Assembly (NCBI GenBank): GCA_004431415.1
Contig: QPMI01000534.1
Location: 186,001 to 250,000 of the forward strand
Source: Cyanophora paradoxa
Taxonomy: Eukaryota; Glaucocystophyceae; Cyanophorales; Cyanophoraceae
Reading direction: 5' to 3'
Length of the DNA stretch: 64,000 nucleotides
Shown here piece after piece: positions 31,707-43,094 of the stretch. The notes below the pieces were generated by a model that worked only from the letters and a program-made list of their open reading frames with translations, did no database searches and had not been told where the DNA came from. Numbering within the stretch: position 1 is the stretch's first letter; every line of letters begins with the position of its first letter. Position numbers and translations under genes: made by a program.

Positions 31707-34700
31707 GCGGCGGAGCGGCCCCATCGGTGGCGCACCGGCCGCGGCGCCGGGCCACCGCGCGCCTGGCGAGGCCGGAGGGGTACGAAGAAGCCGGGGGGAT
31801 GCCGGAGGCGGGCCCGGCCACGGGGGTACGGGCTCCCGACTCCCGGGGGTAGTAGGCGTCGCAGGCCGGGGGGTAGAAGGCGCTGGGGTGGAAGGGGGGC
31901 GGCGCCGGGTGGTGCGGGGAGGACCAGGCGGCGCCGGGTGCGTGCCGCGGGGGCCCCGGGCTCGAGGCAGCAGGACATGCGCCCCCTCTCCTCCGCTCCT
32001 GCGCGGGACAGGAGGAGGAGGGCCCAGCTTGGCGGATCGCGGAGGGGAAGCTCAAGGTGAGGGCGCGCTCTTCCTCCGGGCGGGCCCGCTGCTGCGGCCC
32101 GTCCCCGGCGCCGTCGCCGGCGCCGGCCGGCCGCGGATCTTCGACGCCCGATCTCGAGGCGCCCGGGTCCGCGGCAGCGACGGCGGGCTCGGCGGCGCGG
32201 TCTTCCGAGGGCCCTTGGGCGGCGGTCTCGGCGTGGCCGTCACCGCGGCTCGGGGCGTCCAGAACCGGGCGCGGGCCCGGGGCCGGGCCCGAGGAGGCGG
32301 CGGCGAGCTCGGCGCCGGAGGAGAGCGCGAAGTCGAAGATGGACATCTTTGCCCCCCTCGCCCGCCGCGTCTTCGCCCTCGCTTCGGCAGTGGAGGAAGG
32401 CTCGGGGTCCTGCGGGGCCGGCGCCGGCGGCGGCGCCGGCGGGCGGCCGGCGGGGCGGACGGCCCCAGAACCACCGCCGCGAAGGGGGAGGAGGCGGCGG
32501 CCTCCGCGGCGGAGGCGGCGGGGGCGGCCCCCCGGAAGCGGACGAGGGCGCGGGCGCCGCCCGCGGGGTCCCACAGCACCTCCTCCACGTCCTCCTAGAA
32601 GCAGATCGATAAAATCAGCTAGAGGAAGCTAGAAATCAAAGAAAGAAAGAGGAAGGTAGAGGACCTCGCGGGCGGAGAGGGCGGCGAGGAGGGCGTCCTG
32701 CTGGGAGCGGAGGGCGGGGGGGAGGCGCGAGGCGAGGAGGGTACGGTCGCACGCCGCCCCCGCCGCCAGCGCCTCCTGCGGCGCGGGGAGTGGTTGGCCC
32801 TCGGCCTCGGAACGCTCCGGCCGGCTTGAAACAGAGGGGTACGGGGCACTGACCTCCCAGCGGGCGCGGTCGGGCGGGGTGGGGAGGCTCGAGCCGGGAG
32901 ATCCAGAGGCCGGAGGCTCCGAGGGCGGCGTGGGCGGCTTGGGCGGCTTGGGGACCGCGGCCGGGGCCGGGGCCGGCGCGGGCGCCTCTGCCCGGCCCCC
33001 GCGCTTCGGAGGGGGCGCCGGCGCCGGGCCGCCGCCCCGGGCGCGGAGGGTCTTCAGGGCCGCCTCACAGCGCCGCCGCGCCTCCTGCCGCCCCGGCCGC
33101 CGCCGCCCCGGTCAGCCTCGAAGAGGGGAGGAACGTTCCTCCCCGTTCGCCTTCCCGTTCACCTGATCGCCCGTGACGAGGGCCTCGGCCAGCGCCTCGT
33201 CGAGGGCCTCCTCGGCCCCGGGGGCGCCCCGCCCCGCCGCCGCCGCCGCCTCCTCCGCCCGCCGGCGCGCCGCGGCCAGGACCTCATCCAGCCGCTGCGC
33301 CGAAAGTGAACTCGCGCCCGTCTCGAGGGGGGGCGCCGCACCCGCCGCGCGCTGGCGATGGCCTCGCTGCGCCGCGGGGCGGCCGCAGCGCCTCGGCGGC
33401 CCGCAGCGCGGCTGCGAGCGCCGGCGCCGCGGCCGCCTCCCGCAGGGCCCGCTCGGCATCCTCCCACCGCTCCGCCGCCACCAGGCGGCCCCGCAGCGCC
33501 GCGGCCCGGGCTGCGAAGCCGCATGCCTTCGCCGGCTCAGGCGGGGCATGCCTTTTCGTGTGGAAAGGATGGGGCGCGGGAAGGCACCTCTAGCGCGGCG
33601 CAGGCGGCAGCGGCAGGCCCCGCGGCGGCGGCGGCGGCGGCGGCGGGCCCGCGCTCGCACGCCGCCAGCGCCGCCTCCGCGGCGCGCTCCAAAGTGTCCT
33701 GCGGAAAATCGGAGTTCAAACGTGGAGACTGGGCGGGGCGGGTCGAGGCGAGCGGCGCGGCGCCGGCGCGCACCGCGTCGCGAAGCCTTGCGAGCTTTCG
33801 GCCGGCCTCGACGGCCGCCGGGTCGCGCGCCGGGACGCCCCGCAGCGCCAGCGCCAGCCGCGCCGCCGCCTCGCCCGGCCCGGCGGCCCCGCCGGCGGCC
33901 GCCTCGGCCGCCCTGAGCGCCTCCAGCGCCCGCGCCCTCTCCTTCGCCCCCGCCAGGACCCGCTCGGCGCTCCGGGCCGCCTCGGAGGCGCCCAGGCCGA
34001 GCCGCCGGGCCGCCCGGAGCGCATCCTCGAGCGCTGCCTGCAAAACAGCACCGCCTGTTAGACTGGGAGAAGTTTGAGAGAGGGGCGAAGGCCGAGCCTG
34101 GTCGGGGCGCGGGCGGCGGCGGCCTGGAGGAGGGCGGCCTCAGCGGCGGAGGCGGCGGCGGCCTCGGCGGCCGCCCGCGCGGACTGCAGCGCGGCGGCCT
34201 CGCCCTCTGCGACGACGACGGCGGCGGCGGCGCCCCGTCAGCGCGCGCGCAGCAGCGGCGCCCGCGGGCGAGCGGGAAAGCGGGCGGCGCGCCCGGGAGG
34301 CCGGCGGCCCGCGCGGTGGAGGCGATGCGATCGAAGGCCGCCCGGTCGAACGCGGAGACGTCCCCGGCGGCCTGCGAGCGAGGGGCGGGCCGACCCAGAT
34401 CCGAGTGAGGAGGCTAGATGAAGGCTGAGCAAAGCCAGGCAAGACTAGGCCAGGCGAGGCCAGGCCATGCTAGGCGAGGCTAGGCGAGGCGAGGCTAGAC
34501 GAGGCTAGGCCAGGCGATGCTAGGCGAGGCTAGGCCAGGCGATGCTAGGCGAGGCTAGGCCAGGCGAGGCTAGGCGAGGCTAGGCCAGGCGAGGCTAGGC
34601 GAGGCTAGGCCAGGCGAGGCTAGGCGAGGCTAGGCCAGGCGAGGCTAGGGGAGGCTTGAATTCGCTCAGCGCACCCGCGCGAGCTCGCCGGCGAGGCGTC

Positions 34701-36087
34701 CCAGCCGCTCCGCCTCCCTGCCCCGCCGCCGCAGCTCCTTCGCGACCCCCGCCCGCCGCTCCTCCGCCTCCCGCTCCTCGCGCTGCCGCTCCTCCCGCGC
34801 CTCGCGTCGCATCGCGCGCTCCGCCCGCCGGCACGCCCGCCGCTTCTCCGCGAGGCAGTCCGGGCAGTCGCACGAGCCGCAGCCCTGCGCCCCCCGGAGG
34901 CCTCAGGGCGCGGGATCGACGAACGCCGGCCTGTGCCGGCCCGGCGCGGCCTGAGCACCTCCTCGTGCCCGCTGGGCCCGCTCGCGAGCGCCGCCTGCCA
35001 GGCGCCCCTCATGGCCTCCTCTACGCCCGGCTCCAGCTCGACGGGGGCGAGCCGGCCCCAGACGTGGGCGGCGACGCAGCCGTCCGGGGCCGGCGGGGGC
35101 GGCCCCAGCCACGCGTCGGGGACCGGGCCTTCCGGCATCTGCGCGAGCTCGCGAACCTCAGCGCCGGCCAGGGCCAACCGGGTACCCAGCCCCGGGGGGC
35201 GCACCCCCAGCTCCAGCCACCTCCGGAGGGTGTACCCAGGAGGCGCCTTCTTCATTTTGGGGAGCCATCTGTTCGGCGAGCAGTCATAGGAAGGCGGTCG
35301 AGAGGGGGGGGGGGAAGGGGGGGTGCACCTCCCGGCGTCGCAGGGGGGGAACCAATCGGGGACGGGTTCGGGGTCCGCCAGGGGGGGGAGGAAGTCCAGC
35401 GAGGAGGGCGGCGGGCACTGCGGGCAGGCGGCGCAGCGCGCCTCGCACGCCCTCCACAGGTACTGGCTGAAGTCTAGGCGCTCTGCGCGGCAACGAGGGC
35501 GAGATCAAGCAGATAAAGCCGTGCTACTAAGCTAGGCTATAAATATAAATCGGATCGTCCGAGCGATCTGGACAGGCGCACCCTCTGTCCAGCCCTTGGG
35601 CTTGGCGTACGGCTCAATCACGCTGACCTCCAGCCGCTCCCGGAGATCAATTGCCGCGCACGAGAGGCAGACGCCGAGATCGTTCGTCCCAGCAATGACG
35701 AAGACGCATCCCTTGAAGCGGCGGATCGCGTAAGGCCCCGCTGCGATGGCAACGAGAGTCGAGGCGCGCGGCACGCGCGCTTGAATGCGAGCTCGAGTCG
35801 ACGTCGTGCGCACCGAGGCGGGCGGGCGGGCGGGAGCCCGATTCGCCGTCGGAACCGCGGCAGTGCTCGGCGGCTGCCGCAGAGCCGGGAGATCGACTCG
35901 CGGCGCCGGCCGAGGCGAGCTCCGCAAGAACGACCTTGTACTGCGCCTGGCTTCGGACGAGGATGCCGTACTCCGCCAGCTGGAATTTCTCGAAGGCGAA
36001 TAGCTTTCTCGGATCCGACGGGAGCGGAACGTTAACAGTGAGAGGCGCTGGAAAGCTGCGCGTGCAGCCGGCGCCAGCCGAGGCCAT
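31319..36087 (-). CDS. Long Ala/Pro-rich multi-exon protein of unknown function
   Basis: ATG 36087 opens MASAGAGCTRSFPAPLTVNV then LFAFEKFQLAEYGILVRSQ. The next exon (about 35760-35582) gives IRRFKGCVFVIAGTNDLGVC and LRERLEVSVIEPYAKPKGWT, and joins in phase to RLDFSQYLWRACEARCAACP (about 35485). Then KMKKAPPGYTLRRWLELGV, VAAHVWGRLAPVELEPGVEE, a Cys cluster GCGSCDCPDCLAEKRRAC and a long charged helix (about 34880-34675). From 34.3 to 33.1 kb the exons are Ala-rich helices, e.g. DVSAFDRAAFDRIASTARAA and LEDALRAARRLGLGASEAAR. The tail has EEVLWDPAGGARALVRFRGA (about 32590), MSIFDFALSSGAELAA and a Pro/Tyr-rich stretch (HPSAFYPPACDAYYP), and ends ALELESLCDALLGN with the stop at 31319. I recognise no family. 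The Cys cluster could bind metal. The gene might be two genes; the phase-compatible join at about 35580/35485 argues for one. Confidence 0.5.
31676..31707 (-). repeat. (GCC/GGC)n trinucleotide tract
   Basis: About ten cgc/gcc triplets in the 3' part of the preceding minus-strand gene, giving a Gly, Ala or Arg homopolymer depending on frame. Copy number is likely variable. Confidence 0.65.
34430..34655. repeat. Minisatellite inside an intron
   Basis: Tandem copies built from aggcgaggct and aggccaggcg words, with a main period of about 25-40 bases and variants (gaggct, gatgct). It lies between the exon containing FDRIASTARAA and the charged-helix exon of the minus-strand gene. Array length probably varies between strains. 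Confidence 0.85.
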
Positions 36088-36540
36088 TGCGAACGAAGCG
36101 GGCCGATCGTGTGCCCACGGCGCTACGGCCGACGCTGTTCAACACTCCGCATCCGCCAGCGAGCGCGACGGTGCGGCCGGCTTCGCGTGGGGACCACGTA
36201 CGCCGATTTGAGACCCGGGCGAACGTGGCCGGTCGACAGTGCAGAGTCGCTGGGCTGGTGCCTAGCGCTCTACGGGCGCTAACCAAGCTGGTCTGGCGCT
36301 TTTCAGTGCCTCAGCGTCACAGCGGGCGCTGTGGCATTTGCGACGGGTTGTCAGCGCAGCACAAGCGTTGCAAAACCGCTGCTGCTGTTCGCTGTTTGAC
36401 ACTTCGAAGGCCTCTGCGACTGCGCCGGGCTGCAGCACTGCATCCACTGCTTTTGGTGGGGGTACAGGCCGCCTTCATTCGCCGGCGGTTTCAAAGCTTC
36501 GTTACGGGCGAGCCAGCAGCTCGCTGGTCAAACCGGCAAG
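36088..36540. promoter_or_regulatory. Divergent intergenic region upstream of the bestrophin gene
   Basis: Separates divergent start codons at 36087 (minus) and 36541 (plus). It is moderately GC-rich and has open frames without splice-compatible partners. Probably holds both promoters; no motif is clear. Confidence 0.4.
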
Positions 36541-38539
36541 ATGATCAAATACGATGCGAAGAACTGGCCGCTGCTGCTGATCAAGCTGCTGCCGAGCCAG
36601 GGTTCCGCCATCGCGCGGACCCTGCCGCAGTCCATCGTGGCTGCTGTGCTCGGCACCATCGCGTACTTCACCCTACGCGGAACTCCGGCGGTCCCCGACC
36701 GCATGCACACGATGCTCAGCAGCTTGATTGCCTTCCTCATCGTCTTCCGTAGCACCCTTTCGTGCGTCGCCCGTTACTGCGGCTGCTAAAGCGGACGGAT
36801 CGTTAGCAATAGCTTGAATCTCCGCCGCGCTGTCCGCTCGTGGCTGATTCCAACGCTCGCTGTCAGGTACAACCGGTACTGGGCGAGTGCTCTGTTTGCT
36901 TATCCAGCTCATCTCGCGAGTCGAAACACATCGGCCGCGCTATCTAACCGACTGGGGCCCGCAGGACGGTCGCTTCAAGATTGGGGCCGTTGTGAAGGGT
37001 TCGCGCCCCGGGCCGTTCCCCGCGCGGCGGCCGTCCGACCCGGCCTCGCAGACGTGCGCGACCTCTGCCGCAAGGTGCAGATGCTCATCCCGGCGGCTAC
37101 CGCCGACGACATCCGCGAGAAGTCGGAGACGATGCGCCTCGGCTGCCTGTACTTCATTCTGGTCCGCCGCCGCCTCAGCCCTCCGCCCAGGCATTCCGTA
37201 TTCGTGCCGCTCACGCTGTGTCCCCTTCCTCCGCGCAGCTCGTGCAGCACCTGCGCGGCGAGGACCGGTCAGTCCCGTCCCGGCGCCCGCGGGGGCGAGC
37301 GAGGGCCCCGCGGCCGCTTATGACGAGCCGCGCGCCCGCAGCCTCGAGGACTGCGGCGACTTCATCACTGAGAAGGAGCACGGCCTGCTGAAGGTACGGC
37401 GGCCATCCTCTTCCTCTTCCGTTTCCTTTTCCATCCGAGAGGCGCCCGCCCACCCGCCCGCCCGCCCGCAGACCTACAAGCGCCGCCCCCTCGTCATCAT
37501 CACTATGCTCACGAAGAAGGTGCAGTGCTACCCCCCCTTTTTCGCCCGAGCGTTCCCTTAACCCTCCCGCCAGATCACGATGTTCGCCCGCAAGGGCCTC
37601 ATCAACTCCTTCACCTTCGAGTCCCTCGACAAGTCCCTCCTCGGTACCCCCCTTTCTCTCTTCCCCCCGGAACGCCTCTGCCCCCTCACCGCCCCATCGC
37701 CCGCCCCCCGCCCCGCAGAGCTGATCGGGGGCTTTAACGGCTGCGACGCGCTCGTGTTCACGCCGTTCCCCTTCCCCTTCGCCCAGCTGCTGACGATCTT
37801 CCTGGTCTTCTACTGCTGGTCGGCGCCCTTCATCCTGGTCTCTGCCTTCGGCGTCTTCACCCCCCTCGTCTCCTTCTTCCTCACCATGGCCTTCTTCTCC
37901 ATCTACGAGACCTCCGTCGAGCTCGAGGACCCCTACGGCTACGGTGCGCGGGGTACAGGAGGGGAGGGGAGGGGGGGAAGACTCCAGCGCCCGGCGCCCG
38001 GCCCTCCACACAAACACTCGCCCAGCGCCGCCGCCTGACGCCTCCACCCCCCCGATCACCAGACCCGAACGACCTGGACCTGAACGGCATGATCGTCGCC
38101 ATTCAGGAGGACTGCAACATGTCCGCCCCGCCCCCCGCGCCCCTCGCCGCCGGCCAACGCCTCCGCAGGATGCGCGTGGTGGACTCGACCTACGACACCG
38201 CCGCCTCCGGCATGGCCCCCGCCCCCGCCAAGGTCCCCCCGCCTCCCCATCGCCCCGCCCGGCCCCCTGCCCACCGCCCGGCCGGGCGCAGGCGCAGCTC
38301 TCCACCTCGCAGTCCTCCAAGCTCCAGCGCCGCGACACCGCCGAGGTCCACGCGCCCGCGCCCCCTCCCTCAAGCTTCGCGCCGCCTCGAGCGTTCGTTC
38401 GGCTCACCCCCCCGCGCGCCCCTAGGCCCCCCTCTTCGGCGGCATGCCGGCCTCGACGCCCCCCTCGGGCGGCCACGTCTTCTCGCCCCCCGTCTACGTC
38501 AAGCCCCCCAAGGAGGGCGGCGGCTGCAGCCAGCAGTGA
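36541..38539 (+). CDS. Bestrophin-family anion channel
   Basis: Bestrophins form pentameric channels for chloride and/or bicarbonate. Exon 1 starts at ATG 36541 with MIKYDAKNWPLLLIKLLPSQ, SAIARTLPQSIVAAVLG (TM1 entry) and LSSLIAFLIVFRSTLS, which joins in phase to YNRYWA (about 36869), giving the family's VFR-x4-Y-x-R-x-W signature. Then DGRFKIGAVVKG, DLCRKVQMLIPAATADDI, QLVQHLRGEDR, DFITEKEHGLLK, YKRRPLVIITMLTKK, ARKGLINSFTFESLDKSLL and ELIGGFNGCDALVFTPFPFP, then TM helices LLTIFLVFYCWSAPFILVSA and PLVSFFLTMAFFSIYE, then EDPYGYDPNDLDLNGM (about 37926-38092). That last block is the hallmark acidic gating/calcium-clasp segment (NPFG-x-DPND in relatives). The C-tail has YDTAASGMAPAP and a Pro/Gly-rich end (PVYVKPPKEGGGCSQQ, TGA at 38537). 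No clear transit peptide precedes the start. In algae some bestrophins carry bicarbonate toward the pyrenoid; which role applies here is not shown. Confidence 0.93.
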
Positions 38540-38743
38540 GCCGGCGGACGGGCGGGCCGCGTCCCCGCCCGCGGGCGGGCGGCTGTACCCGTACTGGAGG
38601 GGACCCCTCGTCCCCACGGCCCAGCCCCCGCTCGCGTTCGATGGGGTCGATTGGTTGTGTTTTGGAGAATGCAAAGTAGATGCAAAGCGAAGGTTCGAAG
38701 CGAAAGGGCGCCGGGCGGGGCTAGGAGAAAGAGGGTCGCCGGG

Positions 38744-41700
38744 CTAGAAGCAGGGGTCCCGGTCCCCTCCCCCCCCCGCCTTGCGGTCCCGCGCCGGGAG
38801 CCGCTGCTCGATGCGCTTCTGGTGCTCCCAGTAGGCCACCCGCGCCAGACCCCGGTGCACCTCTGCATAGGGGGGGTACACGTCGGTCGACGTCGGGCGG
38901 CTGGGGTGGCCGCGGGGTTCGGGAGAGGGGACGGGTACGCACCGAGACCGACGGGCGCGTAGGGGAGGCGCTCCCCGTCCAGAGCAACGTACCCAGACTG
39001 CGGTCTCATGAGAAAGGGGCGGAGAGAGGAGCTGGGGGGTACATGCGCGCCTGGGAGATGTCGGGCTCGACCAGCACAGCGGAGCACTTGTAGTACTCGC
39101 TCTGCGGTTTCCGTCAGAAGGGGTACAGGGCGAACCGCGGGGGGTACAGGGCGCACGACGGGCTCGTGGACCATGTCACCGGTCTCGGAGCGGAGGAAGG
39201 CTCCCAGGAGCGAGCCGCGGCCCGCCTTCCTAATGACGAGGACCTGGGGGGGGGGGGGGGGGGGGGGGGGATGAGAAGAGAAGGGGAGGATCGGAAGCGG
39301 GGTACACGAACGAACATCGAAGTGGCCGTCGGAGAGGTGCGCGAAGGGGGTGCCGCAGAAGTCGGCGCCGATCTGGCGAGGGGTATCGGATGCGAGGAGG
39401 AGGGGGGAACGGGGAACGGGGGTACCATGGGAACGTTGGAGGCGAGGAACAGGAGGAATTCGCCCTCGAGGACCGTCCACCCGGGGCCTGGCGCCGGGGG
39501 TACAGGTGACGGACGAAGGGAGCGGGGTGGGGCAGGGGGCGGTGGAGGAGACGAATAGGGGGCGTACCCGGCTGGCCCTTTCGCACGGAGTCGAAGTCAA
39601 CGCGGCTCGGGGGGCCCTGCGGCGCGGTCAGGCCGCGGGGTACGAGAATGCGAGGGCGAGGAGGGGGTACGAGATGGCTCGCCTCGGCGCCCGGGGGCCC
39701 GACGGCGCGCGGCGGGGGCGAAGCTGGGGCGCCGGCGGCCGGGGCGCGTGCGCAGTGTGCGCAGTCGCCCCCGCACCGCAGGACGGTCTGCGAGGCCGCC
39801 GCCGGCGCCGGCTTCGCGGCGCTCGGCCCGTCCGACCCGCTGGAGCCGCCCGCGCCGTCCGCCTCGACGGGCCCCGGAGAGTTCAAGGGGAAGTGGACGG
39901 GGGGTAGCCGCAGCGGCCCGTGCGCGAGCTGCGGTGATATGATTGGCCGACGAAAGCGCCGTGCCCCGGTGCGCATTCGTCCCTCGGGTACCTTGAGGAC
40001 GCCCTCCTCCCCCTTGCCGGTGTACATGGAAATCCGCCCCCGGTACAGGGTCCTCGCCAGGATCGCCTTCACGCCTGCCGGGGCACGTGAAATCGCGTGT
40101 GCGGGGGTACGCGGATCTCGGATCGGATTGGATCGGACGTACCCCCGACGGTGTTGCGAAGCTCGCCCATCCACCTGCGGAATGGCGCCCGAGATCGGCG
40201 CTAGACCGCGGCTAGCTGGGCGGCGAGGAGCCATCTAGACTGCCGGCCAGGCGGGGACCTGAATCGCCCCGGGGGCTCCGGCGGGCGACGAAGGAAAGCA
40301 AGAGCGGGGGGGGGGGGGGGGGGGGTACGGGCACCTGAGGTTCTCGGTGCCGAGGTCGACGTCCGCGATGATCGCCCACGTCAGCGACAGGAACGAGAAG
40401 GCCTGCGGGGGTACGCGGATGTTCAGGGGGGGGGGGTGGAGGCGAGCTCGAGCTTCCAGGCCACTCGGGGGCGCGGGCGGGGGAGGCGCGAGCCGGCCGG
40501 GCGGGCGCGCTCCCCATTCCCTCGCAGGGGCGGCGGCGCCCTCCCTCTCCTGCTCGCGCACCTTGCGCTGGAGCGGGGCGCCCGCGGCCGCCTCCTGCAG
40601 CACCGCCGCCACGTCCATGGGGCGCGACTTGCCTGCCGCCGCCGCTCAGGCTCAGGTGAGCGGCCGGGGGGGGGGGGGGGGGGGGGGGTGCGCCCGCGGC
40701 CCCTGGCTCTAGGCAGGCAACGGCGTCTCCGGACGAGGGGGCGCGGCTTCAGTTGAGAGGCGTACCCCGGGCGACGACGAGGGCGGCGGTGTGGACGTCG
40801 GTGACTCCGAGCGAGTGCGCCAGCCCGTTGCCCGTCCCTGGCCCGCAGGCGCTCGAAGGCGAAAGGGGGACAGGCAGGGGAGGGGGGGGAGGGGTGCGCA
40901 CCGGCGGGAACGGGAAGGAGGGGTACAGTGACGGCGGAGGCCCAGTCGGGCCGCGCCAGGAGACCGTTCAGCAGCTCGTGCAGGATGCCGTCGCCCCCGA
41001 CCTAAGGCAGAGTCGGAGGCGAGGCCGCGGAGGGAGTACGGCAGCACGGGAAAAGGGTACCGTGAGGACCATGTCGTAGCGGGAGCGGTCGAGCTTCTTC
41101 CCGATTTCTATCGCGTGGCCCGCGTGCGTCGTCTCTGTCGGCCGGCGCCTCAGGGCGCGCGGGAGCCCCAGCACAGCATGCAACGTACCCTCCAGGGTCA
41201 CGTCCGCGCCGGCGAGCTTCAGCAGCGGTAGAAGCTGCCCGCCGACCTTTCTGCTTTTCCCGGAGCCGCTGACGGGGTTCAGGACGACGAGCACGCGCTG
41301 CTTTTTCTGAGCGCCGCCTGCAATTCGAAAAGAGAGGCGAGTCAGCGGGCCGCGGGGGAGCGCAGCCGGGCCAAGGGAAGCGCGCTCAAAGTGCGCACCG
41401 AAAGCTCCGTTGTTGATGGCGCGCACCCAGCGCTGCGCGCTGGCCGCGTCCTCCGCTCGAAAAGCGTACTCGCGCAGCCGGCGCTCCTTGGCGAACATGC
41501 CCTTGAAGGGAACGCAGTACACGATCCAGAGCGCGGGAGAAACAGATGCGGCATCCTCGGCAGCCTGGGCGAGCCCCTGCTTCGCGGGCTTGCCGGGCGA
41601 GTTGCGGCCGGCCGGGGAGCTGGCCAGCATAAGGTGCGGCGTCGCCGCGACCGCCGAGAGCACATCCCGCAGCCTAACGATGCGCACTTTCGAGCCTGCA

Positions 41701-41843
41701 CGACCGTGCAGCGCTCAGAGCGACCGCGTTCGGGGCGGGAGAGCGGCGGCGCGCGCAGACGTACCAACCGACCAATGAATCGCCTCCGTTGTGACGTAGA
41801 CGGTCGTCGGCTCGCCGCCTCTGAGGGAGCACTGGCCGTCCAT
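38744..41843 (-). CDS. Sphingosine-kinase-type lipid kinase (DAGK catalytic fold)
   Basis: Phosphorylates a sphingoid base or ceramide-like lipid with ATP. On the minus strand: MDGQCSLRGGEPTTVYVTTE (ATG 41843), VRIVRLRDVLSAVAATPHLM, IVYCVPFKGMFAKERRLREY and EDAASAQRWVRAINNGAFG, together a PH-like N-terminal region; QRVLVVLNPVSGSGKSRK (about 41300-41245); YDMVLT joined to VGGDGILHELLNGLLARPDW (about 41000), the nucleotide-binding GGDG; GPGTGNGLAHSLGVTD (about 40830); FSFLSLTWAIIADVDLGTEN (about 40400-40340); RTLYRGRISMYTGKGEEG; VLEGEFLLFLASNVPM (about 39470); GADFCGTPFAHLSDGHFDVR (about 39370-39320); IRKAGRGSLLGAFLRSETGD; SGYVALDGERLPYAPVG; and a last exon ending RVAYWEHQKRIEQRLPARD, stop at 38744. 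All conserved regions C1-C5 of sphingosine kinases appear in order. Introns carry C-runs of 25, 20 and 23 bases on the gene strand (39246, 40306, 40666). An acceptor-like site just before the ATG suggests a 5' non-coding exon. Confidence 0.93.
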
Positions 41844-41907
41844 TCTCGCCTGTACCCGACTGACGACAACACCTTGTACCCGCCCGCCCAGCAAAAATTG
41901 CTGCAAA

Positions 41908-42962
41908 ATGAACCCCTACGCGTACGGCGGCGGCAACGGAGGCAACGGCGGCAATTGGCAGCCCGCGTTTGTCCGCCAGCGGCCTCTCCCGGGTCCCCTC
42001 CGCTTCCTTCCTGGAAACTTCCAGCGCAACGCGCCTCGCCGTGCGTGCGCGTGATCTCTCCCGGGCGTCGATTGAATTTGTGATAAGAATAGCTGCGTTT
42101 TATTGTCGGGGATCCCCGGTGGGCCCGGTCCAGCTGTCCATGTCATGTCATCGTTAACCTCCGAGGTTCCAGTCTACTTCCAGCCGCTGAGCATGACCGG
42201 ACCGTCAGACGGTTTCGTCATAAAGCTAGCTTCTTCTCGTGCGATTCCATCGCATTTCCCAGCCACCGCCGCCCCCACGTTCACGCAGCAGTCGACTCGG
42301 AGCTCGAGGCGCTGGCTAGGGGACCAATTATAAAGCTATAGCCACTACTCGAGTTCCGAGGCTCCAGCTATACGCGCAGTCTGTCACGTGCCAAGCAGTT
42401 CTCAGCAATTAGTCTCATTAGAAGCAGCATGCGCGCGCGCTGACCTCGAGGGGGGCGCAGAGAACCCACGGTTTCTTCGGTATGGACCGCGCTACGACCA
42501 GCACCGGCTCAACGTAACGCAAGACGCGCTGAGGCAGGTCAGTCGACGTCGACGCTGCGGCGCGCGCCCCTGCAGGCCTCAAGCGCGCCGCCTCGGAGCT
42601 CGGCCCAGATCAAATTGCAGCGCCCCGCTGACTCCAAAGCGCGCGCAGGCTTTCCCGATGAGTTTCCCGGGGTACAACGAGCTCGACGAGCAGCTGCAGG
42701 TTGTCCCGTACACGGCGGACGCGAGTGGTGACGCCGCGGACGAGGGGCTCGCCGCCTTTGAGGTACCCCTTGCCTGCCGTCTCCCCTCCGATCCCTCCCC
42801 TCGAGCTCCCCCCGCCCGACGCGGTTACCCCCGCCGCAGGCGACGGCAGCAGGGACCGACGGGGATGCCGGGCTCGCGTGCGACGAGGCGGCTGGGGCCG
42901 AAGCTGACGCGGCGCTCGCCTTTGCCCTCGCGATCGCCGACGTGCAGGAGCACCTCCTCTAG
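41908..42962 (+). CDS. Small unknown protein with Gly/Asn-rich start
   Basis: Starts at ATG 41908, only 64 bases from the divergent ATG of the lipid kinase. Exon 1 encodes MNPYAYGGGNGGNGGNWQP and VRQRPLPGPLRFLPGNFQR. A middle exon (about 42450-42538) gives ENPRFLRYGPRYDQHRLNV and ends at a gtcagt donor. The last two exons (about 42658-42762 and 42840-42962) give SFPGYNELDEQLQVVPYT, DAADEGLAAFE, DAALAFALAIADVQEHLL and a TAG at 42960-42962; the intron between them starts gtacccctt. The end resembles a short amphipathic helix of ubiquitin-interacting type, but this is only suggestive. The start and end could belong to two genes, since the second exon set has its own ATG at 42658. Confidence 0.45.
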
Positions 42963-43094
42963 ATCTAGGCCGTTCGACTCGGCGAATTCGGTTCTAGGAT
43001 CGTGCGCCTGCCCGCTGCAGCTGCAGTGCCTGCCCGGCCTAGCCCTGGCCCGGGCCTGTCACCGTAGCCTATAGCTAGCAGTCGATCGCGAGTT

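Noticed and set aside
34430-34655. Possible CRISPR-like array
   Set aside because: Repeats are contiguous and degenerate with no unique spacers; it is a minisatellite.
37211-38674. 487-codon minus-strand frame opposite the bestrophin gene
   Set aside because: Gly/Arg/Glu low complexity antisense to clearly recognisable bestrophin exons.
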